Part shown: piece after piece, positions 36,995-49,969 of the stretch
Position numbering within the stretch: the first letter of the stretch is position 1
Layout: every line of letters starts with the position of its first letter
Origin: Lolium rigidum
Lineage: Eukaryota > Streptophyta > Magnoliopsida > Poales > Poaceae
DNA: 64,000 nt
Assembly: GCF_022539505.1 (NCBI RefSeq)
Contig: NW_025901050.1
Location: 62,001-126,000 of the forward strand
Direction of reading: 5' to 3'
Position numbers and translations under genes: made by a program
Notes under the pieces: generated by a model
What the model was told of the DNA's origin: nothing
Databases searched by the model: none
Seen by the model: the letters and a program-made list of their open reading frames with translations, nothing else

Positions 36995-39877
36995 GTCTCT
37001 ACCCCTTAAACTAAACTTCGTCCTCGAAGTTTGAACTCTCTCACGTTTCCGGAGTGTGAATCTGACTTGTGCAGACTACAACTTTTCTCGAACTCCGTAG
37101 TGATCTCACTCGATATAATTGAATATAACCCTTGTCCAGATTCTTCCTAGAATCCCTTAGGGTTTGTCTCTGAACATTAGTTTGTTACTCCAGTTCTACG
37201 ATACCTATCTCTGAGCCATGGCTTCTAACTTTAATTATTTAATTTCTTTCAACTCTATAAGCTTGTTTCCTTTCTCATTGAAGAATCAATGATGGGACTT
37301 CTTCGATGCTCGCTAGTCTCAATCGAAGACTAATTTAACAACATACTCCTAATTGGTAAATAGGTCCTTGTTTTCCCTTACTACCAAAACTGCAATAATG
37401 GTACTTAGTAAGGTACTTACCATAGAATTGGTCTTAATGATTTATTTCCCTAGGAATGAATTAAACTCACTTCGTCCATCCAATCCTGGATTAAAGGTGA
37501 TACCGATCACTATTTTAATTTCTTTAGGTTCCATGAAAGGAATCTTTCAAATGGACTTTAGTTTTGGTATAGTCAATCTCCTTTGGTCTTTGGCCTTCTA
37601 GGGCTATATTTTGTCTACGATATTTCCTTCATTCAACTTCATTAACCTTAGTTTACTTGAGCTTCCTTACTTCTGAGTAACTACTACTCACTTTCTCAAG
37701 TTATAGTCCACTTCTTACTTCCTCAAGGTATAAACCTCGGCTTCTGGTCTGACATACTTCTGAAAGTAGTGTTCAACAATCTTATGAAAATAAGATCGAA
37801 CTTCCTCTCAGTTCAGACCTTCTTCTTCTATCTTGCTCAAAGTATTGAGTCATTGTGCATACAACTCAATCTTTACTCTACCCATTGGAGTTTTCTTATG
37901 GTCTTTAACTCCTTTTCTTCCCACCATTGGGCTTATGGTTAGAATACTGTCTGGTTCTAACTTATGGTTTGTACTTCTTCTAAGGTCTCTCGAAGAATGT
38001 TTGTGGTGTATCCACTCAATTTGTGGACATCCGACATGAATCCTTCGACTAAATGTTTATAGGTCTTAAATATTTGACTGGCAAGATTTTATTTGTTCTA
38101 CCAGTTGTGGTTTAACTGTGGTTTATTTGATATTAGTGTGAGTTATTTGATACCAACGGTGGCTATTTGTTATCTAAAAGTGTACTCTAATATAGGTTTT
38201 GACCATTTGGTCGGGACATCTTCTATTTTATCTCGCAGTATTGATCCTATACCAATTGTGGTCTTCGATATCAACTATGCTCTTCTTATATCTGCTATGG
38301 TTTCATAAATCATCTTCCTTCATTCAGGGTTTATTTTGCAAGAAAACCACTAGCTGACACTATGATTATAGTATCCTAAGTGATTTCCCATGCATTCCCT
38401 CTTCTATAATGACTATGGTTCTACTTCTACTTCACCATAATCATCATATTTCTCACCCTCATGCTTCTCCTGTACTAAAGTACTCCTCTGTTGAGGTAAG
38501 CATGAGTTTTTGATTGTACTTCCCTCAGAGTATTGTGGTTACTTCCCACAACTTTACTTCCTTTTTCTGGTGAACCTTCATCTTGTCTTTAAGATCTTCA
38601 GAATTCGTCACTTCCTCACACGAATACCATTACCCTCTAGATCTATAGCATCAAGTAGGAACTTGATATTGCAACATGCATTTGCATATCAAAGTCAGAC
38701 TTCATGTATGGATCTAGTCAAACAATGAAAATCCAATAAAATCCAAGAAGATTCAGCTTTGTGCATATAATACACATCATCATAAGCCTGAATAATAATA
38801 GTTGAGTAAGACATCTCTAAACATCAGGCTGAGATGTGTAGTATATACCACCACATAAGATAGGTCTATATCGTGATACTTAGCACGAATATATTGGATT
38901 CTACTATTTGTCTTAATCCTTTACCTTAATTGCACAATTGCAATGGGATAAACTTGAAACAAAGTGGTCTAGGATAGTTAAGGTTAACCTAATTTTGTTT
39001 GGAAGTACTAACAAAGTATTATACCATATATAAGTGCTATTGAGGACTATTTTGTCTGATACCACTAGTTCTAATATGGTTACTCGGAATACATATTTAT
39101 TAGGATATAGTTCCTATACTTCTAAGTGTTTCTACCATGAGCATATGGTCATGATGTGCTTGGCACACTTCCCATACTTTTGGAACACAGTTCTTGTACT
39201 ATTGTCTGGTTTCTTATTGTTCTCCTCCTAAATGTTTATGATGTTCTATTCCATCATATAATGATTCTCAGGTGAATCATATATGATTAGCAACTCTACC
39301 ATGTGAGTATACCTATTTTATTCATATTTCTCTTCCTTATCTCCCATGATTGACTCATTGGTCTATACTACTTCATATTACTCATAGTCATCACTTACTA
39401 TCAATTGTTTCACATGTCTAGATAATTGTACTTACTCATTACTTATCTTGGTCTACATCTTCTATTAGGGTATCTTAATTATCTTCATCAATTGATATAA
39501 CTCCTATTACCAGTCTGGATAACTCTTACTTATTCATAACATATGTTGGTACACAACTTCCAATAGGATAGCTTCCTTATGGTTGTATCCTCTCTTTGGA
39601 CTACCATGTATTGTATACCAACTGGGGTCTACTCATCTATTGTTTAAGGACTTCATGGTGTGCTACATATTTGGGATTAGCTAACTAACTTTACTTAGGA
39701 AAGATAGGTAAGAAAGGTTGACTCAAGTGTGTCAGGATTATTCTCAAGTGAATATCCATCTTAAGTCATTAAAAGTATTGGTTTATCTAAGAAAACTTCC
39801 TATAGACACTACCAAACCTATAGGTCTCCTTTAAAGGGTTTTAATCCTAAGGTCAAAGCATTTGCTCTGATACCAAC
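36995..39877 (-). mobile_element. Interior 2 of the array, non-coding
   Basis: 2883 bp, almost identical to interior 1, with its purine tract at 36996-37007 and PBS at 39864-39875. No coding capacity. Confidence 0.88.
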
Positions 39878-42303
39878 TGTGGTGACCCGGCATACCACCG
39901 CATGGTGTAGTATGCAAGTCCGATATAACACCAATGAAACACCGTTCCACTAGTATTATATCGCTCAGAGTGGTACAACAGAAACATATGCGGGTCCAAG
40001 GCATGTCTATAGAATTACAACACTGACTCTATTACATAAGATCATCACAGCCTCCTATTTTACAATGAGGTAAAACTGCAAATTAACTCCCGAAGAACGA
40101 CTCGTTGTCTAGTCTTATCACGAACTCTATTTGTAGAGTATGAAACTAACTATAGAGGCTATGAATAGATTCTAGCTAAATAGGAGCTATGTTTAGGAAG
40201 CTAGTTCCCTTCTATTGCTAATCTAGATTGTCTCCTTGTTGGAGGTGGTGTTTGACTCCTCTGTCAGGTTCCTGTCCCTTGAAGTAATTGTTGATTCCTC
40301 GGTCTTCGAGTTGTTCTGTAGATCCTCCTTTGATGATTCCATATCTAAGCAGGGGATTTAAGAGTGGGATGAGTACGAGTGTACTCAACAAGTTCATTAT
40401 AGGAAAGAGGTGTTTAATGCACTAGCTACGGCATTAGACCAGAAAGTCTAATACCAATGCAGGTTTTCATAATCATTTCTTCAAAAGGTTGCTTTTATTC
40501 GGAAGAACTATGTCCGTCGGCCTTCACCGGTTTACTAGAACTTCATGGAGTTCCTTTCCGAGCAGCGTTCACGGTTCCATATCCCGAACGAGGGAGTGAC
40601 AGGTCACGGTTCATTACACTCGCGAGAGGTGTGTTGCTTTACCCATAAGAGATCTTAACCTTGGTGCCAACCGGGTGATCTTCCCGTCCACACTTCCTTT
40701 GGTGTGAGGCCCGGTATAATGTGTAGCCAATCATGTTCCTCCGCTACCTCGAACACCCACTCTATGTTGCAAACTCCAACCCTGGGTCCACGCCGGTCCC
40801 ATTATTCCCATAGATTTCAGGGTGGACCCCGACCACGACGTCAATGCAGGGCTCTACCATACATTCCTACGCCGGCAGCTGCAACCCATCATAGACCGGA
40901 ATACCGTGGGGACTTAGGACTCCCCAGCCTCACCGCTTGCTCCTTCGGGCGACAAGTGTACTACAGACTATGCCGTGGGGACTTAGGACTCCCCAACCTC
41001 ACCGCTTGCCCCCTTGGATTACAAGTGTACTACGGTAAAGCGCATCCGTTGATGAACGAGAGGTGGAAACACTTTTGGCTATTCCGTCCCACTCCGGATC
41101 TTATGGTTAACACGGGTATTACAGCACAAGAATCATTGGACGACATTTGTTGTTTAATCCTAGATGGATATAAACCCTTGCAATGGAACCTCCACCATAT
41201 CAACACAATCCATGGTTCCATTGCCAACCACATAGTCATATTCATAGTTATGAAAATAGTGGTTTTGGTTTTTATGCAATAATGATAATCAAGTAATTTG
41301 ATAAAGATACTCAAATGACATGAGCAAGTGATGAACTTGCCTTTCTTGACTGCAAGATTATGCAGGCAAGGTCTTCGATACGCAATAACTCCAAGTTCTG
41401 AAATAGCATCATCGTCCGGTAAGGACGATGTTTAAAAGATTGGCAAGGATGCAATAATGCATAAATATGAGATGCAATCGCTCTAAGCGTGACCTAACCC
41501 CGATGATTTAGGATTAGTGAGTTTTAATGATTAGTTTCGGGTGTGTTGCACTTTTAGAGTGATTCACAAACAAGGTTCTTATTAAGGATTAGTTGCTTGA
41601 TATCATAAACAGGTGTTGTAATATACCATAATAATAATACTAATAGCACACAACAACAACATTTGGTATAACACTAACATGTAATGAATAGTGGTTGATT
41701 TTAGCTCTACAAGGCATGGTTAATGATTAATTATCATATACTTCTAAAGAATAACTTTTGAAGAACATGTTCTTTAATAAAGAACAAGTATGATAATTAG
41801 GGTTGTGGGGTTCTATGGTTTACTATGGTTTCCATCGCTTCGGAGTAAGTAGTAGATGGATCACAACAATGTTGGATTCATCGACACCTAGGTTATGTAA
41901 GGTTGAGTTAAGCCTAGGCATCCTAAGCAATTAATTATACATGGTTGCTATCAAGGTTGATTCATCTTGCTGGTGATTGCTAGCTAGGGTTTATAGGTCC
42001 TTGTAAGCGGGTTTGATGATGATTCTTTATTTACTTCAAAAGAATAACTTTTGAAGAACATACTTCTTAAGTAATAAGAAGTATTACAATTAAGATTGAG
42101 GTGGTCTAGGTTTTACTTGTTGGTTCTATTAAATAAGGAATAATTGGCTCCCGAATAGGATGGTTGATAAGTATCCAATACTAGTAGGGTTTAGTGGAAT
42201 ATGGTTAGGTAATGCTCAAGATTTGGCATAGTTGCCCCTAAGGTTCATCACATTATTGTGATGCTAAATAGGAATGAATAAGGATGATGGCTTTGGTAAT
42301 AGG

Positions 42304-43908
42304 TGATACGTCTCCAACGTATCGATAATTTCTTGTGTTCCATGCCACATTATTGATGTTATCTACATGTTTTATGCACACTTTATGTCATATTCGTGCA
42401 TTTTCTGGAACTAACCTATTAACAAGATGCCGAAGTGCCGGTTGTTGTTTTCTCGCTGTTTTTGGTTTCAGAAATCCTAGTAAAGAAATATTCTCGGAAT
42501 TGGACGAAATAAAAGCCCGGAGGCCTATTTTCTCACGAAGCTTCCAGAAGACCGAAGACGAGACGAAGAGGGGCCACGGGGGAGCCAAACCCTAGGGCGG
42601 CGCGGCCCCCCCCTTGGCCGCGCGGCCCTGTGGTGTGGGCCCCCCGTGCCGCCTCTTGACTTGCCCTTCCGCCTACTTAAAGCCTCCGTGACGAAACCCC
42701 CGATACCGAGAGCCACGATACGGAAAACATTGCGAGACGCCGTCGCCGCCGATCCCATCTCGGGGGATCCTGGAGATCGCCTCCGGCACCCTGCCGGAGA
42801 GGGGAATCATCTCCCGGAGGACTCTACACCGCCATGGTCGCCTCCGGAGTGATGAGTGAGTAGTCTACCCCTGGACTATGGGTCCATAGCAGTAGCTAGA
42901 TGGTTGTCTTCTCCCCATTGTGCTATCATTGTCGGATCTTGTGAGCTGCCTAACATGATCAAGATCATCTATATGTAATTCTATATGTTGCGTTTGTTGG
43001 GATCCGATGAATAGAGAATACTTGTTATGTTGATTATCAAAGTTATGCTTATGTGTTGTTTATGATCTTGCATGCTCTCCGTTTCTAGTAGAGGCTCTGG
43101 CCAAGTTTTTACTTTTAACTCCAAGAGGGAGTACTTATGCTCGATAGTGGGTTCATGCCTGCATTGACACCGGGACGAGTGACGGAAAGTTCTAAGGTTG
43201 TGTTGTGCTTGTTGCCACTAGCGATAAAACATTGATGCTATGTCTAAGGATGTAGTTGTTGATTACATTACGCACCATACTTAATGCAATTATCTGTTGC
43301 TTCGCAACTTAATACTGGAGGGGTTCGGATGATAACTCGAAGGTGGACTTTTTAGGCATAGATGCGGTTGGATGGCGGTCTATGTACTTTGTCGTAATGC
43401 CCAATTAAATCTCACTATACTCATCATGATATGTATGTGCATGGTCATGCTCTCTTTATTTGTCAATTGCCCAAGCTGTAATTTGTTCACCCAACATGCT
43501 TGTTCGTCTTATGGGAGAGACACCTCTAGTGAACTGTGGACCCCGGTCCAATTCTCTTTACTTGAAATACAATCTACTGCAATACTTGTTTCTACTTGTT
43601 TTCTCTCGCAAACAATCATCTTCCACACAATACGGTTAATCCTTTGTTACGGCAAGCCGGTGAGATTGACAACCTCACTTGTTTCGTTGGGGCAAAGTAC
43701 TTTGGTTGTGTTGTGCGGGTTCCACGTTGGCGCCGGAATCTCCGGTGTTGCGCCGCACTACATCCCGCCGCCATCAACCTTCAACGTGCTTCTTGGCTCC
43801 TCCTGGTTCGATAAACCTTGGTTTCTTTTCGAGGGAAAACTTGCTGCTTGTGCTCATCATACCTTCCTCTTGGGGTTGCCCAACGAACGTGTGAAATACA
43901 CGCCATCA
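42304..43908 (+). repeat. 5' LTR of the nested element
   Basis: 1605 bp, TGATACGTCTCC...CACGCCATCA. The near-identical partner is at 47335-48932. The GC-rich part at 42590-42850 (CGGCGCGGCCCCC, CTTGACTTGCCC) is typical of an LTR leader. A 220-codon ORF crossing its right edge is judged accidental. Confidence 0.92.
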
Positions 43909-43919
43909 AGCATATTTTC

Positions 43920-43937
43920 TGGCGCCGTTGCCGGGGA
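43920..43937 (+). promoter_or_regulatory. Primer-binding site, probably tRNA-Asp type
   Basis: TGGCGCCGTTGCCGGGGA begins 11 bases after the 5' LTR. It is complementary to the 3' end expected of a plant tRNA-Asp. The long spacer appears genuine, because the LTR edge is fixed by the other LTR and the TSD. Confidence 0.75.
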
Positions 43938-44083
43938 GATCAAGACACGCTGTAAGGGGAGTCTCCACTTCTCAATCTCTTTACTTTGTTTTTGTCTTGC
44001 TTTATTTTATTTACTATCTTGTTTGCTATATTGAAAACACAAAAAAAAAATTAGTTACTAGCATTTACTTTACTTATTTCATC

Positions 44084-44728
44084 ATGTTTCCTTTTAATTT
44101 TACCACAAAGAACATACCGGTAGGACGTGGGTCTATAGTTGGGAGAAATAATATAGAAGAATTCTTCAACCATGTTAGTACTATTGATGATTTTGAGGAT
44201 AGACACTTGGTAGACCTTGCGCCTACTTATGAAATTGCTGCCGCGCATTTAGTTCGCTTGTTGGAAACCAAATTTGTTAATCTCAATCCTATAATCCAAC
44301 ATATGTTTTTCACACTTAGTGATATGGAAGAAGGGGAAAAGAAAGATTTTGTTTTAGAAACCCTTCTTAGAGAATTTGGTGGTCTAGCAAGAGAAGCTAG
44401 AAAGGTCTTTGCTAAATTTAATATGCTTGGTTCTCCTACTAATTTTGCTAGTCTCCTTGAAAAGATGGATATGGATAGAATAAGATACACTAATAATATT
44501 GATGATGGTGAGGAGATCAAAGCACCAATACCATGCAAGCTCCTAGCTATGAATGATGCACTAGAAAATAATTATGCTTGGCTTGTTCCTGAAAATTTGT
44601 TTGATGAGAGTAGCACACCTAAGGCTAATGAAAAGGGAGATGCTAAAACTTATGTATCTAATATAATATGCCTAGTTGAGAAAACTCCACACCTCGCTGA
44701 GAATGAACCACCTTTCGATAATACTTGA
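44084..44728 (+). CDS. Uncharacterised 214-aa protein of the non-autonomous LTR element
   Basis: The only substantial ORF of the interior, placed where gag would start. The likely start is MFPFNFTTKNIPVGRGS at 44084; the frame is open further up to 43928, but that part overlaps leader sequence. Residues ~20-135 look helical, with FFNHVSTIDDFEDRHLVDLAPTYEIAAAHLVRLLE and EEGEKKDFVLETLLREFGGLAREARKVFAKFNMLG. The tail is acidic. There is no zinc knuckle, protease or RT motif. It could be a gag-derived or host-derived protein that helps trans-mobilisation, but I recognise no family. It is intact, which is unusual in such an element. Confidence 0.6.
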   Translation: MFPFNFTTKNIPVGRGSIVGRNNIEEFFNHVSTIDDFEDRHLVDLAPTYEIAAAHLVRLLETKFVNLNPIIQHMFFTLSDMEEGEKKDFVLETLLREFGGLAREARKVFAKFNMLGSPTNFASLLEKMDMDRIRYTNNIDDGEEIKAPIPCKLLAMNDALENNYAWLVPENLFDESSTPKANEKGDAKTYVSNIICLVEKTPHLAENEPPFDNT

Positions 44729-45428
44729 TACACACTTTCTGCGCCTAGCTGAAAGGCGTTAAAGAAAAGCGCTTATGGGAGACAACCCATGTTTTTACCT
44801 ACAGTACTTTGTTTTTATTTTGTGTCTTGGAAGTTGTTTACTACTGTAGCAACCTCTCCTTATCTTAGTTTTGAGTTTTGTTGTGCCAAGTTAAGCCGTT
44901 GATAGAAAAGTAAGTACTAGATTTGGATTACTGCGCAGTTCCAGATTTCTTTGCTGTCACGAATCTGAGCCCACTGCCCTGCAGGAAGCTCAGAAAATTA
45001 TGCCAATTTACGTGCATGATCCTCAGATATGTACGCAACTTTCATTCAATTTGAGCATTTTCATTTGAGCAAGTCTGGTGCCATTTTAAAATTCGTCAAT
45101 ACGAACTGTTCTGTTTTGACAGATTCTGCCTTTTATTTCGCATTGCCTCTTTCGCTATGTTGGATGAATTTCTTTGATCCACTAATGTCCAGTAGCATTA
45201 TGCAATGTCCAGAAGTGTTAAGAATGATTGTGTCACCTCTGAATATGTCAATTTATATTGTGCACTAACCCTCTAATGAGTTGTTTCGAGTTTGGTGTGG
45301 AGGAAGTTTTCAAGGATCAAGAGAGGAGTATGATGCAACATGATCAAGGAGAGTGAAAGCTCTAAGCTTGGGGATGCACCCGGTGGTTCACCCCTGCATA
45401 TATCAAGAAGACTCAAGCGTCTAAGCTT

Positions 45429-45449
45429 GGGGATGCCCAAGGCATCCCC
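45429..45449 (+). other. Perfect hairpin repeating the purine-tract motif
   Basis: GGGGATGCC, loop CAA, GGCATCCCC: a 9-bp perfect stem. It sits inside AAGCTTGGGGATGC, a motif that also occurs at 45364-45377 and as the purine tract at 47321-47334 directly before the right LTR. Confidence 0.7.
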
Positions 45450-47334
45450 TTCTTCATCAACAAATTATCGGGTTCCTCCCCTGAAACTACATTTTTATTC
45501 GGCCACATCTTATGTGCTTTTTCTTGGAGCGTCGGTTTGTTTTTATTTTTGTTTTGTTTGAATAAAATGGATCCTAGCATTCACTTTATGGGAGAGATAC
45601 ACGCTCCGCTGTAGCATATGGACAAATATGTCCTTGGTTTCTACTCATAGTATTCATGGCGAAGTTTCTCCTTCGTTAAATTGTTATATGGTTGGAATTG
45701 GAAAATGATACATGTAGTAATTGCTATAAATGTCTTGGGTAATGTGATACTTGGCAATTGTTGTGCTCATGTTTAAGCTCTTGCATCATATGCTTTGCAC
45801 CCATTAATGAAGAAATACATAGAGCATGCTAAAATTTGGTTTGCATATTTGGTTTCTCTAAGGTCTAGATAATTTCTAGTATTGATTTTGAACAACAAGG
45901 AAGACGGTGTAGAGTCTTATAATGCTTTCAATATGTCTTTTATGTGAGTTTTGCTGTACCGTTCATCCTTGTGTTTGTTTTAAATAAGCCTTGCTAGCCT
46001 AAACCTTGTATCGAGAGGGAATACTTCTCATGCATCCAAAATACTTGAGCCAACCACTATGCCATTTGTGTCCACCATACCTACCTATACTATATGGTAT
46101 TTTCCCGCCATTCCAAAGTAAATTGCTTGAGTGCTACCTTTAAAACTCCATCATTCACCTTTGCAATATATAGCTCATGGGACAAATAGCTTAAAAACTA
46201 TTGTGGTATTGAATATGTAATTATGCACTTTATCTCTTATTAAGTTGCTTGTTGTGCGATAACCATGTTTACTGGGGAACGCCATCAACTCATTGTTGAA
46301 TTTCATGTGAGTTGCTATGCATGTTCGTCTTGTATGAAGTAAGGGCGATCTACACTGAGTTGAATGGTTTGAGCATGCATATTGTGAGAGAAGAACATTG
46401 GGCCGCTAACTAAAGCCATGATTCATGGTGGAAGTTTCGAGTTTTGGACAAATATCCTCAAATCTCTAATGAGAAAAGAATTAATTGTTGTAAAATGCTT
46501 AAAGCATTAAAAGAGGAGTCCATTATCTGTTGTCTATGTTGTCCCGGTATGGATGTCTAAGTTGAGAATAATCAAAAGCGAGAAATCCAAATGCGAGCTT
46601 TCTCCTTAGACCTTTGTACGAGGCGGCATAGAGGTACCCCTTTGTGAAACTTGGTTAAAGCATATGTATTGCGGTGATAATCCGGGTAGTCCAAGCTAAT
46701 TAGGACAAGGTGCGAGCACTATTAGTACACTATGCATGAGGCTTGCAACTTATAAGATATAATTTACATGATGCATATGCTTTATTACTACCGTTGACAA
46801 AATTGTTTCATGTTTTCAAAATCAAAGCTCTAGCACAAATATAGCAATCGATGTTTTTCCTCTATGAGGACCATTCTTTTACTTTCAATGTTGAGTCGGT
46901 TCACCTATTTCTCTCCACCTCAAGAAGCAAACACTTGTGTGAACTATGCATTGATTCTTACATACTTGCTTATTGCACTTATTATATTACTCTATGTTGA
47001 CAATATCCATGAGATATACATGTTACAAGTTGAAAGCAACCGCTGAAACTTAATCTTCTTTTGTGTTGCTTCAATACCTTTACTTTGAATTATTGCTTTA
47101 TGAGTTAACTCTTATGCAAGACTTATTGATGCTTGTCTTGAAGTGCTATTCATGAAAAGTCTTTGCTTTATGATTCACTTGTTTACTCATGTCATCACCA
47201 TTGTTTTGATCGCTGCATTCTCTACATATGCTTTACAAATAGTATGATCAAGTTTATGATGGCATGTCACTCCGGAAATTATCTTTGTTATCGTTTTACC
47301 TGCTCGGGACGAGCGGAACTAAGCTTGGGGATGC

Positions 47335-48932
47335 TGATACGTCTCCAACGTATCGATAATTTCTTGTGTTCCATGCCACATTATTGATGTTATCTACATG
47401 TTTTATGCACACTTTATGTCATATTCGTGCATTTTACGGAACTAACCTATTAACAAGATGCCGAAGTGCCGATTCTTTGTTTTCTGCTGTTTTTGGTTTC
47501 AGAAATCCTAGTAAAGAAATATTCTCGGAATTGGACGAAATAAAAGCCCGAGAGGCCTATTTTCTCACGAAGCTTCCGGAAGACCGAAGACGAGACGAAG
47601 AGGGGCCACGGGGGAGCCAAACCCTAGGGCGGCGCGGCCCCCCTTGGCCGCGCGGCCCTGTGGTGTGGGCCCCCGTGCCGCCTCTTGACTTGCCCTTCCG
47701 CCTACTTAAAGCCTCCGTGACGAAACCCCCGATGCGAGAGCCACGATACGGAAAACATTGCGAGACGCCGTCGCCGCCGATCCCATCTCGGGGGATCCCG
47801 GAGATCGCCTCCGGCACCCTGCCGGAGAGGGGAATCATCTCCCGGAGGACTCTACACCGCCATGGTCGCCTCCGGAGTGATGAGTGAGTAGTCTACCCCT
47901 GGACTATGGGTCCATAGCGGTAGCTAGATGGTTGTCTTCTCCCCATTGTGCTATCATTGTCGGATCTTGTGAGCTGCCTAACATGATCAAGATCATCTAT
48001 ATGTAATTCTATATGTTGCGTTTGTTGGGATCCGATGAATAGAGAATACTTGTTATGTTGATTATCAAAGTTATGCTTATGTGTTGTTTATGATCTTGCA
48101 TGCTCTCCGTTTCTAGTAGAGGCTCCGGCCAAGTTTTTACTTTTAACTCCAAGAGGGAGTACTTATGCTCGATAGTGGGTTCATGCCGCATTGACACCGG
48201 GACGAGTGACGAAAAGTTCTAAGGTTGTGTTGTCTTGTTGCCACTAGGGATAAAACATTGATGCTATGTCTAAGGATGTAGTTGTTGATTACATTACGCA
48301 CCATACTTAATGCAATTGTCCGTTGCTCTGCAACTTAATGCTGGAGGGGTTCGGATGATAACCTGAAGGTGGACTTTTTAGGCATAGATGCGGTTGGATG
48401 GCGGTCTATGTACTTTGTCGTAATGCCCAATTAAATCTCACTATACTCATCATGATATGTATGTGCATGGTCATGCTCTCTTTATTTGTCAATTGCCCAA
48501 GCTGTAATTTGTTCACCCAACATGCTTGTTCGTCTTATGGGAGAGACACCTCTAGTGAGCTGTGGACCCCGGTCCAATTCTCTTTCTTGAAATACAATCT
48601 ACTTGCAATACTTGTTTCTACTTGTTTTCTCTGCAAACAATCATCTTCCACACAATACGGTTAATCCTTTGTTACGGCAAGCCGGTGAGATTGACAACCT
48701 CACTTGTTTCGTTGGGGCAAAGTACTTTGGTTGTGTTGTGCGGGTTCCACGTTGGCGCCGGAATCTCCGGTGTTGCGCCGCACTACATCCCGCCGCCATC
48801 AACCTTCAACGTGCTTCTTGGCTCCTCCTGGTTCGATAAACCTTGGTTTCTTTCTGAGGGAAAACTTGCTGCTGTGCTCATCATACCTTCCTCTTGGGGT
48901 TGCCCAACGAACGTGTGAAATACACGCCATCA
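47335..48932 (+). repeat. 3' LTR of the nested element
   Basis: 1598 bp, matching 42304-43908. It ends CACGCCATCA before the second TSD copy ATAGG. Differences from the 5' LTR are a few substitutions and 1-3 base indels, many of them CTG/CCG or CAG/CGG changes. Confidence 0.92.
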
Positions 48933-49897
48933 ATAGGATCTAGGGTTTACACTTGGTTGGCCCTACTTGATTATTTAGGTCTGATGAAGATGAACACATG
49001 GGATACTAATTTAGTAATGATGGTTACTACATTTTATGTGGTCATGGTAAACATTTAGTAGCTACTATGGTTCTATGATTGAAAGGAACTATTATGATCA
49101 CATGCTCCAACCTAAGGTTTAGGTTAGAAGAAATTTAGGGTTCACATATATTAATGGAGCTATGGTTCCTATATGGATTAGGGTTTTTAGGATCACATGA
49201 AATGATAAGGTTATAATATCATTCCATGTGGAATTTAGGGTTTGCTATTTACCATATAATTTTATGATTAATAAATTCATGTTAAGGTTGAAGTTATTAA
49301 TAACTTTGAAATAAAATTAATATTGCATTTGACATTTTATGATTTTTGAACAATTAATAATTAAGATAATAGGGTTTAAATCCTTTTAATAAGGATTTAA
49401 TAAAATAACAAACAAAGTAAATTAATATTTAAGTTTTCTTTATTTATTTACTGGTTTCTATTTAATTTGTAAAGTTTTCCTAATTATTGAATTTTAATTC
49501 AATTAAGAATAAAAGAAAATGCTTAATTAATAAGTATTAAATACTTAAATTTTTATTATAAATAAAAATTTCATATTATATTTTATTGGATAGAGTTTTC
49601 TTTTCTAAGAATTTTGATATCTCATTTATATTTTTCTGACTTAAAATGAATTTGCTATAATTATTTGAAGTTGCAGTAATTTATGAATTTTGAAATTAAA
49701 CGGAAACTGTTAAAGCTACCCAGACAGAACACCCACACAGTCTATGACTGGTGGGCCGTGTCCACGCTGGCGGCCACGTGGTGTTTGACGTGGCCACCAT
49801 GTGTGTCACCGGCGGCCAGTGACGGTGATCGTCGGCGTTATGGTGCTTCCCCGGGCAAACTAATGACACCACAAGATTAAGCGCGTCGAGACGAACC

Positions 49898-49969
49898 TAC
49901 TGGTACTAACGCCGCCCCGAATTGGTCGCCGGAGCTCGCTCGTCGGCGAGGCCGAGCGGCAGCGCTCGC
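49898..49969. other. 72-bp segment present only in LTR3
   Basis: GC-rich sequence between GACGAACC and AGGCTACCG. LTR1 (around 24690) and LTR2 (around 33988) join these two points directly. It marks either a deletion shared by LTR1 and LTR2 or an insertion in LTR3. Confidence 0.85.

Larger units (their letters stand above)
43909..47334 (+). mobile_element. Interior of the nested LTR element
   Basis: 3426 bp. After the PBS comes the 214-aa ORF, then GCGCTTATGGGAGACAACCCATG (a motif I associate with Triticeae LTR interiors), then about 2.5 kb of AT-rich non-coding sequence with the hairpin region at 45364-45450, and the purine-rich end. No further ORF above ~80 codons is believable. Confidence 0.8.
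42304..48932 (+). mobile_element. Non-autonomous LTR retrotransposon nested in LTR3
   Basis: 6629 bp, TG...CA ends, flanked by the 5-bp duplication ATAGG (42299-42303 and 48933-48937). It has two ~1.6-kb LTRs, a PBS, a 3.4-kb interior with one ORF (44084-44728) and a 3' purine-rich AAGCTTGGGGATGC before the right LTR. No gag-pol is present. The LTR start TGATACGTCTCCAACGTATC is common among Triticeae LTR elements; the family is not assigned. The LTRs differ at few places, so the insertion is young. Confidence 0.92.

Noticed and set aside
43372..44034. 220-codon plus-strand ORF
   Set aside because: It runs across the LTR edge and the PBS, is broken in the other LTR, and has no recognisable domain.
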